A stretch of DNA of 64,000 nt from contig JABRWF010000001.1 of the NCBI GenBank assembly GCA_018343915.1, forward strand, positions 558,001-622,000, written 5' to 3'. A model generated the notes under the pieces. That model searched no databases and was not told the origin of the DNA. It saw nothing but the letters and a program-made list of their open reading frames with translations. This stretch comes from Agroathelia rolfsii. Lineage: Eukaryota > Basidiomycota > Agaricomycetes > Amylocorticiales > Amylocorticiaceae. The translations under genes and the position numbers were made by a program. Of this stretch, positions 44,285 through 54,810 are shown piece by piece. Each line of letters starts with the position of its first letter. The stretch's first letter is position 1.

Positions 44285-44299
44285 TCAGGGCTCATAACC
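44285..44299 (-). promoter_or_regulatory. TRIM primer-binding site (half-tRNA Met type)
   Basis: GGTTATGAGCCCTGA directly inside the 5' LTR (minus strand), complementary to the anticodon stem-loop of a Met tRNA rather than to its 3' end. Confidence 0.65.
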
Positions 44300-44317
44300 T
44301 GATAAAACTAGAAAATT

Positions 44318-44389
44318 GGCTAGACTAGGAATTGAACCTAGGGCCTCCCGTTATATATATAGGTGCTCTACCAACTGAGCTATCTTGCC
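44318..44389 (-). tRNA. tRNA-like sequence in the TRIM LTR (copy 2)
   Basis: The same 72-nt fold in the other LTR. It differs at the acceptor (GGCAAGA) and at the anticodon stem (CCTAT/ACGGG, one mismatch), while the A and B boxes are unchanged. Again it is a transposon-borne tRNA relic rather than a host gene. Confidence 0.7.
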
Positions 44390-47326
44390 ATTACTAGAGT
44401 GTAAATTCTTCTTATTACAACATCCTCTGTCTCAGGTGCAAATGGACAGCACCTGTATATACCTATTATATTCCATGGACTTTTCTCATCTCTCTCTACC
44501 TCAGCTATGATTGACTCCGGTGCCTCTTCATCTTTTGTACATGAAAACTTTGTAAAGAAAAATAAAATTCATGTACAAACTTTACCTAAACCTATTTCTG
44601 TATACAACATAGACAATTCCGCAAATAAGTCTGGCTTGATCACTCATGTAGCTATATTAAACACTATGATCAGAGATGTTAAAAAGTGCCTTCCATTCCT
44701 AGTTACAGATATTGGACCGGAGGATATTATACTCAGAATTGACTGGCTACGTTTAGAGAACCCAGTCATTAATTGGAAATAGGCAAATGTAAAGTTGGAC
44801 TCAGATACTAAGATATCTATGTCAGTAGAGCTCCAATCACTTCCGGACTGGGCAAAGGAGTATAGCATGGTCTTCTCCAAGGAGGATTCGTTCCGCCTCC
44901 CTATAAGAAAGCTATGGGATCACAAGATTCTCCTAAAAAAAGGAGCCGATCTTAAAAGAAGTAAGGCATACCCCTTGTTACCCAAGGAGTTGGAGGCACT
45001 GGATAAATACCTGGAAGAGAACCTCACAAAGAAATACATCTGGAAGTCGGAAAGTCCAATCACTACTCCAATGTTTTTTGTTCCTAAAAAGAATTGCACC
45101 CTCCAACCAGTTCAAGACTATTGGAAGCTGAATGCGGAGACAATCAAGAACACTTACCCACTTCTGCTCATCTCCGAACTACAGGACAAGATGACTCGAT
45201 TCTGGACTTTTGTAAAGATTGATCTCTATTGGGGTTTCAATAATATTCGCATAAGGGAGGGAAATGAGTATAAGGCTGCCTTCATTACCAACTGTGGGCT
45301 GTTTGAGCCACTCGTTATGACTTTTGGACTGTGCAATGCCTCCACAACAATGCAGACAATGATGGATGATGTACTATATCACTTGCATCAAATGGGACAT
45401 ATTGTATACTACATTAATGATATTATCGTGGGAGGAAAGGATGAGGCGGAACTCCGGAGCTTTATGCTGGAGGTCCTGAAGATCCTAAAAGCAAATGACC
45501 TTTACGCTAATCTTGAGAAGTTTAAGTATGATGTTCTAGAGGTTGATATCCTCGGAGCACTAATCTCCTTCGGCCAGATAAGGATGAGTCTGGAGAAAGT
45601 GAGCGGAATCTTGGATTAGCCTGTTCCAACTAAAGTGTCAGAGGTCCGCCAGTTCTGAGGGTTAGCAAACTATTACCGGAGGTTTGTCAAAAACTTCAGA
45701 GCCATTTGCAAACTATTGGATTGTCTCACTGGAAAAGTTGAATGGACTTGGGGATCAGTGGAGCAGGATGCATTTGATTCTCTCAAAAAGGCATTTACAA
45801 CAGCACCTGTTCTAGCTGGGTACAATCAGCATGCGGAAACCAGAGTAGAGATGGATGCATCTAGCTATGCTACCAGAGCCGTTCTTCTCCAGAAACAGGC
45901 CAATGACCCGTGAAGGCCAGTCGCTTTTCTCTTGCAGTCAATGAATTAAGCAGAGCGGAACTATGATATCTGGGACAAGGAAATGCTTGCGATCATTCGA
46001 GTACTAGACAACTGGCGCCATTATTTGATTGGCTTACCTCAAACATTCAAAATCCGGATAGATCACAAAAATCTGGAGTACTGGAAAACAGCGCAGAACC
46101 TTACGCGGAGGCAAGCAAGATGGTCTCTTTTCCTCTCGAAGTTCAACTTTGTTATTTCCTACCAAAAGAGATCGGAGAACGGAAGAGTGGACCCACTCTT
46201 CCGTTGACTGGATTTCAAAGTATCTGACTCCGAAGATAATATAGATCAAGTGGTACTAGACCCCAAGTTATTCCACATCAATGCTGCTCAAAGAGGACAT
46301 GTGGAGATCCACAGTGAAAAGGAGATCTTGGACTGGATTAGGCAGAAGGGAAGGGATGCAGAAGTGGCAGAGGCACTGTTAGTTGTTAAGAAGCTCGGAC
46401 CTGTAAAATTACAAAAAGGCATTGAGGAGTGGAATGAGGAAAATGGTCTTATTCTCCACAGAGGAAAGATTTATGTTCCCCATGATCCGGAGCTCCGATC
46501 AGAGATCATCAAGAAATACCATGACTCTTTTGCAGTAGGACATCCCAGCAGGCACAAGACATTGGAACTAGCTAGCAGAAACTACTAGTGGCCCAGAATT
46601 ACAAAGGCTGTCAATATTTACATTGAGTCCTGTCTAACTTGCCAAGCCAATAAAGCTTTTAGACAAGTTCCGGCAGGTCTCCTTGCTCTGCTCCCAGCTC
46701 CAGGGTGCCCATAGGAACATGTAACTTCTGACATGATAGTTAAGCTCCCGGAATCACAAGGATTCAACTCCATTCTTGTCATAGTAGACCGTCTCACAAA
46801 GATATGCCATTTGGTTCTGACCAGAGAGGCAATCACTTTGGTGGAGATGGTGGATGTTTACCTCACGCATATTTTCTGCTTGCATAGTCTTCCAAAACAG
46901 TGGACTTCAGATCGTGGCCCTCAATTCACCAGTAAAGTGATAAGAGAAATTCATAAGCAGCTAGGAATAAAGACCTCTCTCTCCACAGCTTATCACCCTC
47001 AGTCTGATGGACAAATGGAATGGCTCAATCAGGAAGTAGAAGCATACATTTGGAACTATGTCTCCCATCGCCAAAGTGATTGGGCTGGTGTACTTCATGT
47101 AGCAGAGTTTGCTCTCAACAATTGGCAACAAGCAGCAACAGGATTTTCTCCATTTGAGTTGAATTATGGATTTTCCCCGCACATGAACCTTACAACGGCC
47201 GGAATTTTAAACACTGTCGGAGCAGAGAACTGGCTCGGAAAGGTCTCGGAGCTTTAGGAAGACACTAAGGCTGCCATTAACCTTGCAAATGAAAGGATGA
47301 AATATTATTTTAACAAACATGCAAGT

Positions 47327-48171
47327 TGTCAAGGGTATACTCCTTGACTATGCGACGTTGGGCGTAGAGAGCCTACTAGTGCGTATAACCAAACAATACA
47401 CTCTTAACACTAAATACGGAGTACCTACAAGTAAGTGTTCCCACAGATATTACCACCCTTATCTTATTGAGGGGGCAACCGGGTACTTTCTTATCTTACT
47501 TGTAATCGAGGCTCTTATGTTCACACACGCTTAAGGGGATTTGCACCGCCTTCAAGTAAAGAGAGAGAGAGAGAGAGAATGGAGAGGGGGGGCTAGGACG
47601 TGGGGCCTAGGCCTATGAGTAAATACCCTGAAGGCGAAGTGTTATTAGCAATCTATTTAATGGATACAAACTTTGGGTTACTTGCCTGAAGGCGAAGAGG
47701 TCGAAGCTGAGCTCTTCAGGACAAGTTACATGCACTATTTATACTACTATAGAATGGTCCGTGTGCAGCCTTGTTGGTCTGTGCGCAGAGGGAAATAGAA
47801 GCATAGTTGTGGCAATGCAAGGGAAGATCTTTTAGCCTAACTCCACCGGGCATCCGTGTGGAGATCCGTTTCCGGACTGGTACCGGTAACCGTTAGGAAT
47901 TGATCAGGGAAGGAAGTCTGTGTTCCTAGGCTATGCGTGATGGTGAAGTAGAAGTACGCACAGCCCCGAGATTACTCCTGTGACGTGCGGCTTGGTACAC
48001 GTGAGGGCCAATCACATGACCACTGCACTGCCCACAGTCCACGCCCTTAAAGGGTAATTTTTATAAGGGAAATAAAGGAAAGGAAAAGAAAATGCGATAA
48101 CTAATTAAATAATTGTCCAAATAATACAAGAAAATAGCCGAAAAATCGGCGAAAATTCCCTTCTCATGACA
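47327..48171 (-). repeat. C-1 3' LTR
   Basis: 845 bp, TGTCATGAGAAGG to CCCTTGACA on the minus strand, next to the polypurine tract AGGAAGGGGGTAA. A (GA) run lies near 47561. Confidence 0.94.
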
Positions 48172-48182
48172 TTACCCCCTTC

Positions 48183-51100
48183 CTAGGGGGATTTCCTCCG
48201 GAACATCCCAAGTTCCCATGTACCGCCAATCTTCTCCGTAATCTCTGTGAAGTTTTCTATTGGTCGGAATGGTAAATCCGCAAAGACTGCAGCCGACAGG
48301 CGTTTAGGTGCTTTGGGATTTTTCTTATGGAAATCCTTAATGAGTCGTGGTGCATTGGTGATGTTAGCTTCTTTTTCCCACGAGTCTTCACCGGGATATC
48401 CTTTCCATTCGACCAGGTATTCCAACTTCTTTGTTCTTGGGCTCAACTGACTGTCTTTGATGCGAAGGACTTCGTGTTCTTCTTCTCCCTCGACTTCCAC
48501 TACTTCTGGGATCGGGGGAAGCGGTCTTGATTCTACCTGGACATGCGGTTTGATCAACGAGACGTGGAAAACATCGTGGATAGTCCACCTCTTGGGTATG
48601 GCAAGCCAAACTGCTCGGTTCCCAATTAGTTTGGTGACTTTGTATGGGCCAATCCACTTAGCCGAAAGTTTCTTTGATGGCTGGGCTAATTTGATGTTTT
48701 CGGTGCTTAGCCAGACCTTGTTCCCTACTGCATACTTTGGGATTTCTGCTGCATGTTTATCGAAGAAGTATTTCATGCGGCTCGCTGCATGGTCTAAAGC
48801 TGCCTTAGCATCTTCCTGTAGTTCTGCGATCTTTTCTGTCCACAATTGCACTCCCTCAGTGCTTGGGATGCCTGCTGTTGTGAGGTTCATGCGCGGGGAA
48901 AATCCGTAGTTCATTTCGAAGGGGGAGGTCCCTGTTGATGCTTGCTGCCGGTTGTTGAGTGCAAATTCCGCTAATGGTAGAAGGCCGGCCCAGTTGTCTT
49001 GTCGGTGGGAAACGTAGTTACGTAGGTAGACTTCAACTTCTTGATTAAGACGTTCGGTCTGTCCATCGGACTGCGGGTGATAAGCGGTGGACAAGGATGT
49101 CTTGATGTCTAACCGTTTGTGGATTTCTCGCATAACTTTTCCAGCAAATTGGGGTCCTCGGTCAGAAGTCCATTGTCGGGGGAGGCCATGTAGTCGGAAG
49201 ACATGTGCCAAGTATAGGTCCGCCATTTCGGATGCTGTGATGGCTTCTACGCATGGAATTAGGTGGCACATCTTTGTCAATCGGTCTACTACTACTAGGA
49301 TAGAGTCGAAACCCTGGGACTCTGGGAGTTTGACAATCATATCCGAGGTTACGTATTCCCAAGGACGCTCCGGGGTTGGTAGGGGTGCTAATGGTCCGAC
49401 AGGCATTGATCGGGAGGTCTTGGACGCGAGGCAGTTGGGGCATGAGGATACATAGTCGTTAATTAATTTAGTAAGACCAGGCCACCAGTAGTTTCTAGAA
49501 ACTAGTTCTAGAGTCTTATGACGACCAGGATGTCCAGCCGATGGGACGTCGTGATGCAATCGGATTATGTCGTTACGGAGGTTGATGTCCCGTGGTACGT
49601 AAACCTTGCCGAGGTGTAGAATTAGACCGTTCTCCTCGTTCCATTCTTCGAGGCCTTTTTGCAGCTTGACCGGTCCGAGTTCCTTGACTAGCCCCAAAGC
49701 ATTTGCGATTTCGACATCCCTTGCTTTGCTTCTGATTCTGTCTAAGATTCCTTTTTCACCCTGGATTTCTACATGACCTCTTCTAGCGGCATTGATTTGG
49801 AACAACTTAGGGTCCAGAACTATTTGGTTAAGATTGTCTTCTTCGTCAGACTTCTGGAAGTCAGGTCGTCGGGAAAGGGGGTCTGCGCGGCCATTTTCGG
49901 AACCTCGGAGATAGGAGATAGTGAAGCGGAATTCTGACAGAAATAGGGACCACCTGGCCTGTCGTCTTGTCAGATTTCGGGCCGTCTTCCAGTACTCAAG
50001 ATTCTTGTGGTCGGTACGGATTTCAAAGGGACGGGGAAGTCCAATGAGATAATGTCACCAGGCGTCTAGTGCTCGAATGATTCCTAACATCTCCTTATCC
50101 CAAATGTCATAATTTCGCTCCGCATCATTCATGGCTTGTGAGAGGAACGCGATTGGTCGCCATGAACTGTCCTCTTGCTTTTGGAGAAGGACCGCTCCTG
50201 TTGCAAAGTTGGACGCATCTGTTTCGAGACGGGTTTCTGCCGTTTGATCATATGCACCCAGTACTGGGGCTGAGGTGAAGGCTTTCTTTAGAGAGTCGAA
50301 TGCTTCTTGTTCTTCTGCGCCCCATTTCCATTCCACCTTTCCAGTTAGCCGGTCTAAGGGTTTGCAAATTTGTGCAAAATTCCGGATGAAGCGCCGATAG
50401 TAGTTAGCAAGGCTGCGGAACCGTCGGACATCAGAAACCTTTTGGGGTGTCGGCCATTCCAGAACTGCCTTGACCTTTTCAGGGGTCATCCGGATTGAGC
50501 CAAATGAGACCAGGGCACCTAAGATGTCTACCTCCGGGACATCGTACTCGAATTTCTCGAGATTGGCGAACAGGTCATTAGCCTTAAGGACTCCTAGTAC
50601 TTCCAGGACCTGCTTGCGAAGTTCCGCTTCCGTTTGCGCACCGATAATGATATTGTCTATGTAGTGAACCAGCCATCCTAGCTGGTTAAACTTGTAGAAT
50701 AGGTCGTCCATCATGGTTTGCATGGTTGCTGGTGCATTGCATAGGCCAAACGTCATGACCGTGGGTTCAAACAGACCTTTGTTTGTGATGAAGGCGGCCT
50801 TGTGTTCGTCGCCTTCTCGGATGCGGATGTTGTTGAAGCCCCATCGTAGGTCAATCTTGCAGAAGGTCTTGAATTTGGTCATCTTGTCTTGCAATTCGGA
50901 GATAAGTGGGAGAGGGTACGCGTTTTCGATGGTCTCGGCATTTAGTTTTTGGTAATCCTGGACCAGGCGGAGGGAACCATTCTTCTTTGGGACAAAGAAC
51001 ATTGGGGTGGCGATAGGACTCTCCGACTTTCTGATGTACCCTTTCTCCAGGTTTTCCTTGAGGTAATCTACCAATGCTTCTTCTTCTTTGACCGAAAGGG

Positions 51101-51718
51101 GGTAGGCCTTGCTTCTTCGGAGTTGCGCGCCATCTTTGAGCTCGATCTTGTGATCCCAGGGTTTTCTAAGTGGCATTCTCTGGGAGGCTTCCTTAGAAAA
51201 TACCGACGTGAATTCTGACGCCCATTCTGGTAAAAGGCTGGATGCGATAGTCAAGCGGTCAGGGTGCACGACTTTTCCTGCTGACCAGTCTATTATTGGA
51301 TTTTCCAGGCGGAGCCAGTCAATTCCGAGGATCACATTTTCAGGGCCTATATCCGTGACTAGGAATGGAAGTTTCTTTCGGATTCCTCCGATACTTGTTT
51401 CTAGGATTGCAATGTCTTCAATTTTTCCTTGGGCATTTAATGAGTTATCTATATTATGTACAGGGATTGGACGTGGTAATTTTTTTGTTTTTATATTATT
51501 TTCTTTGATAAAACGAGAATGGATAAACAAAGAAGAGGCACCAGAGTCGATCATTGATAAAGTGACAAGGGAGGAAAATTGTCCATGGAACATAAGCAGA
51601 ATGTGTAGGTGCTGTCCATGCGCACCAGAAATTGAAACCGAATTACAAGAAAGAAAGGAAGAAACTCTATTTGATAGGTAAGGGTCGGCCGAAATGGCCC
51701 TTTCCGTCGACCCTTCTA
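48183..51718 (-). pseudogene. C-1 pol, one nonsense codon and an altered RT active site
   Basis: Pol polyprotein of about 1170 codons in the -1 frame to gag, open except for one TGA at 50055-50057 in RNase H (DAW*HYLIGL; Arg expected, so CGA to TGA). Order: protease MIDSGASSLFIH near 51550; RT with [16 protein letters not shown] near 50975, its catalytic box reading YIDN instead of YIDD (Asn codon 50652-50654, GAC to AAC); RNase H ETDASNFATGAV near 50220; integrase HHCC (HPGRHKT, CPNCLASK) near 49480; a core with SDMIVKLPE, TSDRGPQF and DGQTERLNQE; GPY/F module KWIGPYKVTKLIG near 48650; chromodomain LEYLVEWKGYPGEDSWEKE near 48410; stop TAG 48183. Loss of a catalytic Asp should abolish reverse transcription. 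Confidence 0.92.
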
Positions 51719-53182
51719 AAAACCCGCCTTGTCCTTGAATGCGGCAAGTGCCATGGCCTGTTGTTCCACCAAGGCTTGTAAATCGGCCATCGTCATCGTA
51801 GAAGATCCTTCGTTGATGTCATCGTTGGCGGTGGAGGTGCCAAGTTGGTCGACTGATGGGGCAGGGGGCACTGTTGTCGTGGTTGCCTGGACCCTTGGTC
51901 TGGATCCTTGGTATCTTGACACCCTCGGGTTTGTGCAATTAGAGGCAAAGTGCCCCCATTGTTGGCAATTGAAGCATTGCACTGTGCTAAGATTGCGGGG
52001 AGGCCGACGCATGCCCTGAACTACTGGAGCGGTTTGGGAAGGTGGTGCTTGTGCGGCATTGATTGTGATGGGGTTAGCCGCTGTTCCTTGGTTCTGGAAG
52101 CGAGGTCTTGGCTTCCATCCATCAGTCCAGATTCCAGCATCGCGTAATCCCTCTTCCGCATCTATGGCCGCTTCCATCAGATTTTCTAAAGAGTTGCGGC
52201 GCTCTTTTGGGTATCCCCCAATGACGCCCTTGATTTTGGGGGACAGGGCCTGCCAGTAACGTACCCTCAGATCCTCATCCGACAGCTTGGTTTGATTGGC
52301 AAGGGTGGAGAAAGTGGCTGTAAAATCGGCTACCAAGGACGTTCCTTGTTTCAAGTCCTGGAGCTTTTGGAGGGCGATCCTTCCAAAGTCCCTTGCGCCG
52401 TACAATGCTTTGAATCTGGCGTAGAGGTCTCTTTCGAAGTTGAAGCCTTTTGTGTCGATGGCGTCGTCGAACTTTTGGCTCCAGGCTTTAGGGGCTCCTT
52501 CGAGAAGACCGACGAAGTATCGCGCCTTTTTCTGGTCAGAGGAATAAATCCCCGGGTTTAGCTTGATGTGGTTCTCAAAGCCAAACACAAATGACTGATA
52601 TTTCGTCCAATCTCCTGACCATTTTTCTGGAGACTGTCCAATTTCCTTGGGAGTGGATGAAGTGGCGACAGTAGCAGGGGGTGGCTGTTCTCTTTCCAGT
52701 AGGTTGGCGAAGCGAGCTTGGGTCTCCTGCATTTGTTCCATTGATGTTTGGATTCGGGCCTGGTTAGCCTGCAGAAGGGCCAAGATCTGACCGAGTTCCT
52801 GGGGAAGCGACATTTCTGGTGTTTCTTCTGGAGTTGTTTCTTTCTTTTTCTCGCGGCGGCGTTCGCGACGGCTTTTTGATGGAGAGGGGTGTAGAATGAT
52901 GGGGGATTCGGGGTACGATGCTTCTGTGGTATAGCGACGCCGGAATTCAGAAGGGGAGGGGTATTCAGAGGGAGCTTCTTCTTCTCCTTCTGGTGTCTTA
53001 GGCGGCGATGCTTGGGTGGAGAGGGCTTCTTCTCCTGATTCTTCTTCTTCTTCTTCGGAAATATGCGGAGCCGAGCTCGACGCGACTTCCCTTGTGACTT
53101 CGGGTGGGGATGCGGTGGATTTAGCGGCCCAGGGGACCGGTACTTCTTTGGGCTGGTAAGATGTGCCTTTACGTGTGCTCAT
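51716..53182 (-). CDS. gag: C-1 gag, intact (488 aa)
   Basis: An uninterrupted Gag starting at the ATG of MSTRKGTSYQPKE. Residues 1-125 are Pro/Ser/Glu-rich with an acidic run EEEEEESGEE and a basic patch SKSRRERRREKKKE. A Gln-rich, probably coiled segment follows (ILALLQANQARIQ). The gag core spans roughly 190-345 (SPEKWSGDWTKYQSF to DAEEGLRDAGIW). The zinc knuckle CFNCQQWGHFASNC is at 403-416. It ends KDKAGF at the frameshift site. Of the gags here it is the longest and, with A-2, one of two that are open throughout. It forms the particle for the C element; its own pol looks dead. Confidence 0.93.
   Translation of the reverse strand: MSTRKGTSYQPKEVPVPWAAKSTASPPEVTREVASSSAPHISEEEEEESGEEALSTQASPPKTPEGEEEAPSEYPSPSEFRRRYTTEASYPESPIILHPSPSKSRRERRREKKKETTPEETPEMSLPQELGQILALLQANQARIQTSMEQMQETQARFANLLEREQPPPATVATSSTPKEIGQSPEKWSGDWTKYQSFVFGFENHIKLNPGIYSSDQKKARYFVGLLEGAPKAWSQKFDDAIDTKGFNFERDLYARFKALYGARDFGRIALQKLQDLKQGTSLVADFTATFSTLANQTKLSDEDLRVRYWQALSPKIKGVIGGYPKERRNSLENLMEAAIDAEEGLRDAGIWTDGWKPRPRFQNQGTAANPITINAAQAPPSQTAPVVQGMRRPPRNLSTVQCFNCQQWGHFASNCTNPRVSRYQGSRPRVQATTTTVPPAPSVDQLGTSTANDDINEGSSTMTMADLQALVEQQAMALAAFKDKAGF
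51719..51725 (-). promoter_or_regulatory. -1 frameshift heptamer, C-1 gag/pol
   Basis: G GGT TTT immediately before the gag stop TAG (51716-51718). The protease frame is -1 and open across the site. Confidence 0.78.
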
Positions 53183-53645
53183 TCACAGAGCTTTTTATAG
53201 CGATCTTCTTCGTCACCGGTGGTCGTACCGGTTTCCAAATGCGGGTAGTGGGATTTGTCTTCTTCGTCCAGGGCTAGAGCTTGCCCGTATAGTAGTCACA
53301 CAAAAATCACACAAAAATTTCGAATGGCAGGGGAGGGTGGTAAAAGTGCCACTCACGCTTAGCAGTGATAGACTTTAATCCCCATAAGGGACTCCTAGAA
53401 CACCAAGTTTTTAGGCTTGTATTGTGCTTCGGATACAGCTAAGAAATCGGGTAGATCGTATACCCTATTCTTATCTAGACGGGGTTGTTAACAGGCTTTG
53501 GAGGGCGCTGTACAATTGCTTCCCGAAGTAGTTTACTGCTTTCGTGCTCAGAAGGTATTCGTATGAAAAATTTGGAATGGAGTGCTCTTCGTGCAAGATC
53601 GCTAGTCTTGCCTTCTCAGACCGTGGAAGTCCGAGGGAATCTGGT
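53183..53645 (-). other. C-1 untranslated leader
   Basis: About 460 bp without coding sequence. It shares the GACTCCTAGAA and CTAGACGGGGTTGT blocks with the A leaders, which may be functional RNA signals. Confidence 0.6.
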
Positions 53646-53656
53646 AGCTTCGACCT
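53646..53656 (-). promoter_or_regulatory. C-1 primer-binding site
   Basis: AGGTCGAAGCT on the minus strand, two bases from the 5' LTR. It is the exact complement of AGCTTCGACCT at 54030-54040 in that LTR. Confidence 0.77.
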
Positions 53657-53658
53657 AA

Positions 53659-54503
53659 TGTCAAGGGTATACTCCTTGACTATGCGACGTTGGGCGTAGA
53701 GAGCCTACTAGTGCGTATAACCAAACAATACACTCTTAACACTAAATACGGAGTACCTACAAGTAAGTGTTCCCACAGATATTACCACCCTTATCTTATT
53801 GAGGGGGCAACCGGGTACTTTCTTATCTTACTTGTAATCGAGGCTCTTATGTTCACACACGCTTAAGGGGATTTGCACCGCCTTCAAGTAAAGAGAGAGA
53901 GAGAGAGAGAATGGAGAGGGGGGGCTAGGACGTGGGGCCTAGGCCTATGAGTAAATACCCTGAAGGCGAAGTGTTATTAGCAATCTATTTAATGGATACA
54001 AACTTTGGGTTACTTGCCTGAAGGCGAAGAGGTCGAAGCTGAGCTCTTCAGGACAAGTTACATGCACTATTTATACTACTATAGAATGGTCCGTGTGCAG
54101 CCTTGTTGGTCTGTGCGCAGAGGGAAATAGAAGCATAGTTGTGGCAATGCAAGGGAAGATCTTTTAGCCTAACTCCACCGGGCATCCGTGTGGAGATCCG
54201 TTTCCGGACTGGTACCGGTAACCGTTAGGAATTGATCAGGGAAGGAAGTCTGTGTTCCTAGGCTATGCGTGATGGTGAAGTAGAAGTACGCACAGCCCCG
54301 AGATTACTCCTGTGACGTGCGGCTTGGTACACGTGAGGGCCAATCACATGACCACTGCACTGCCCACAGTCCACGCCCTTAAAGGGTAATTTTTATAAGG
54401 GAAATAAAGGAAAGGAAAAGAAAATACGATAACTAATTAAATAATTGTCCAAATAATACAAGAAAATAGCCGAAAAATCGGCGAAAATTCCCTTCTCATG
54501 ACA
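53659..54503 (-). repeat. C-1 5' LTR
   Basis: 845 bp with one difference from the 3' LTR. On the minus strand it holds TATAAATA at 54075-54068, the self-primer at 54040-54030 (35 bp downstream), and a 58 bp intron-like unit (54017-53960, GCAAGTAAC, branch TTGCTAAT, TTCAG). Confidence 0.94.
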
Positions 54504-54810
54504 CAAGTGAACACCCTAAGTACACAAAGGGTAGTTTGGTATGGCTTAGTACAGAAAACCTGAAGCTTCAACAGCCTAGTAAGAAACTCTCCGCTAAGTA
54601 GGTTGGTCCTTACAAAGTCACGGAAATTGTTGGAGATAGAGTATGCCGATTGGCCATACCACAAAGATGGGCAATCCACAATGTTTTCTACATCTCCCTG
54701 CTAAAACTATATGTGCCATCCGCACAACATACTAAACCTCTAGAGCCTGTGAAAATTGAAGGAGAAGAGGAACATGAAGCCCAGGAGATCAAAGATTCAT
54801 GGATCAATAG

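Larger units (their letters stand above)
44038..44422 (-). mobile_element. 385 bp TRIM-like LTR element with tRNA-like LTRs
   Basis: Two 123 bp direct repeats (44038-44160 and 44300-44422) begin TG and end CA, and TCCTC flanks the whole (44033-44037 and 44423-44427): a complete LTR-element insertion. The 139 bp interior has no coding room. On the minus strand the interior starts GGTTATGAGCCCTGA, complementary to a Met tRNA anticodon arm (GGGCTCATAACC), as in the half-tRNA priming of copia. It ends with the polypurine tract AGGGGGAG next to the second LTR. Each LTR contains a 72-nt tRNA-like fold. It must depend on enzymes made elsewhere, probably by a Ty1/copia element. Confidence 0.88.
47327..54503 (-). 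mobile_element. Complete gypsy element C-1
   Basis: A full-length 7177 bp chromovirus inserted in A-3 pol. CAAGT flanks it (47322-47326 and 54504-54508). The LTRs are both 845 bp (3' LTR 47327-48171, 5' LTR 53659-54503). Reading them side by side I find one difference (GCGATAAC at 48095, ACGATAAC at 54427), so the insertion is recent. It carries an intact gag and a pol with one stop. It is the youngest and best preserved element here. Confidence 0.95.
43937..54810 (+). pseudogene. A-3 pol, three pieces, heavily mutated
   Basis: Pieces 43937-44037, 44423-47326 and 54504-54810, broken by the tRNA-bearing mini-element and by C-1. The order is protease MIDSGASSSFV near 44507; RT, in which the catalytic motif reads YINDII (first Asp of YIDD to Asn, near 45415); RNase H with EMDASSYATRAV; an integrase core with SDMIVKLPE and TSDRGPQF; and the start of the GPY/F region near 54585. 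It ends in the zone before the chromodomain at a B LTR. At least ten stops are present (for example 44780, 45617, 45655, 45911, 46205, 46586, 47255), nearly all C-to-T or G-to-A. It is long dead. Confidence 0.87.

Noticed and set aside
47561..47580. GA and CT microsatellites (also near 2648, 8255, 31276, 53891 and 63130)
   Set aside because: They sit at fixed places within B, C and E LTRs and are part of those repeats, not independent features.
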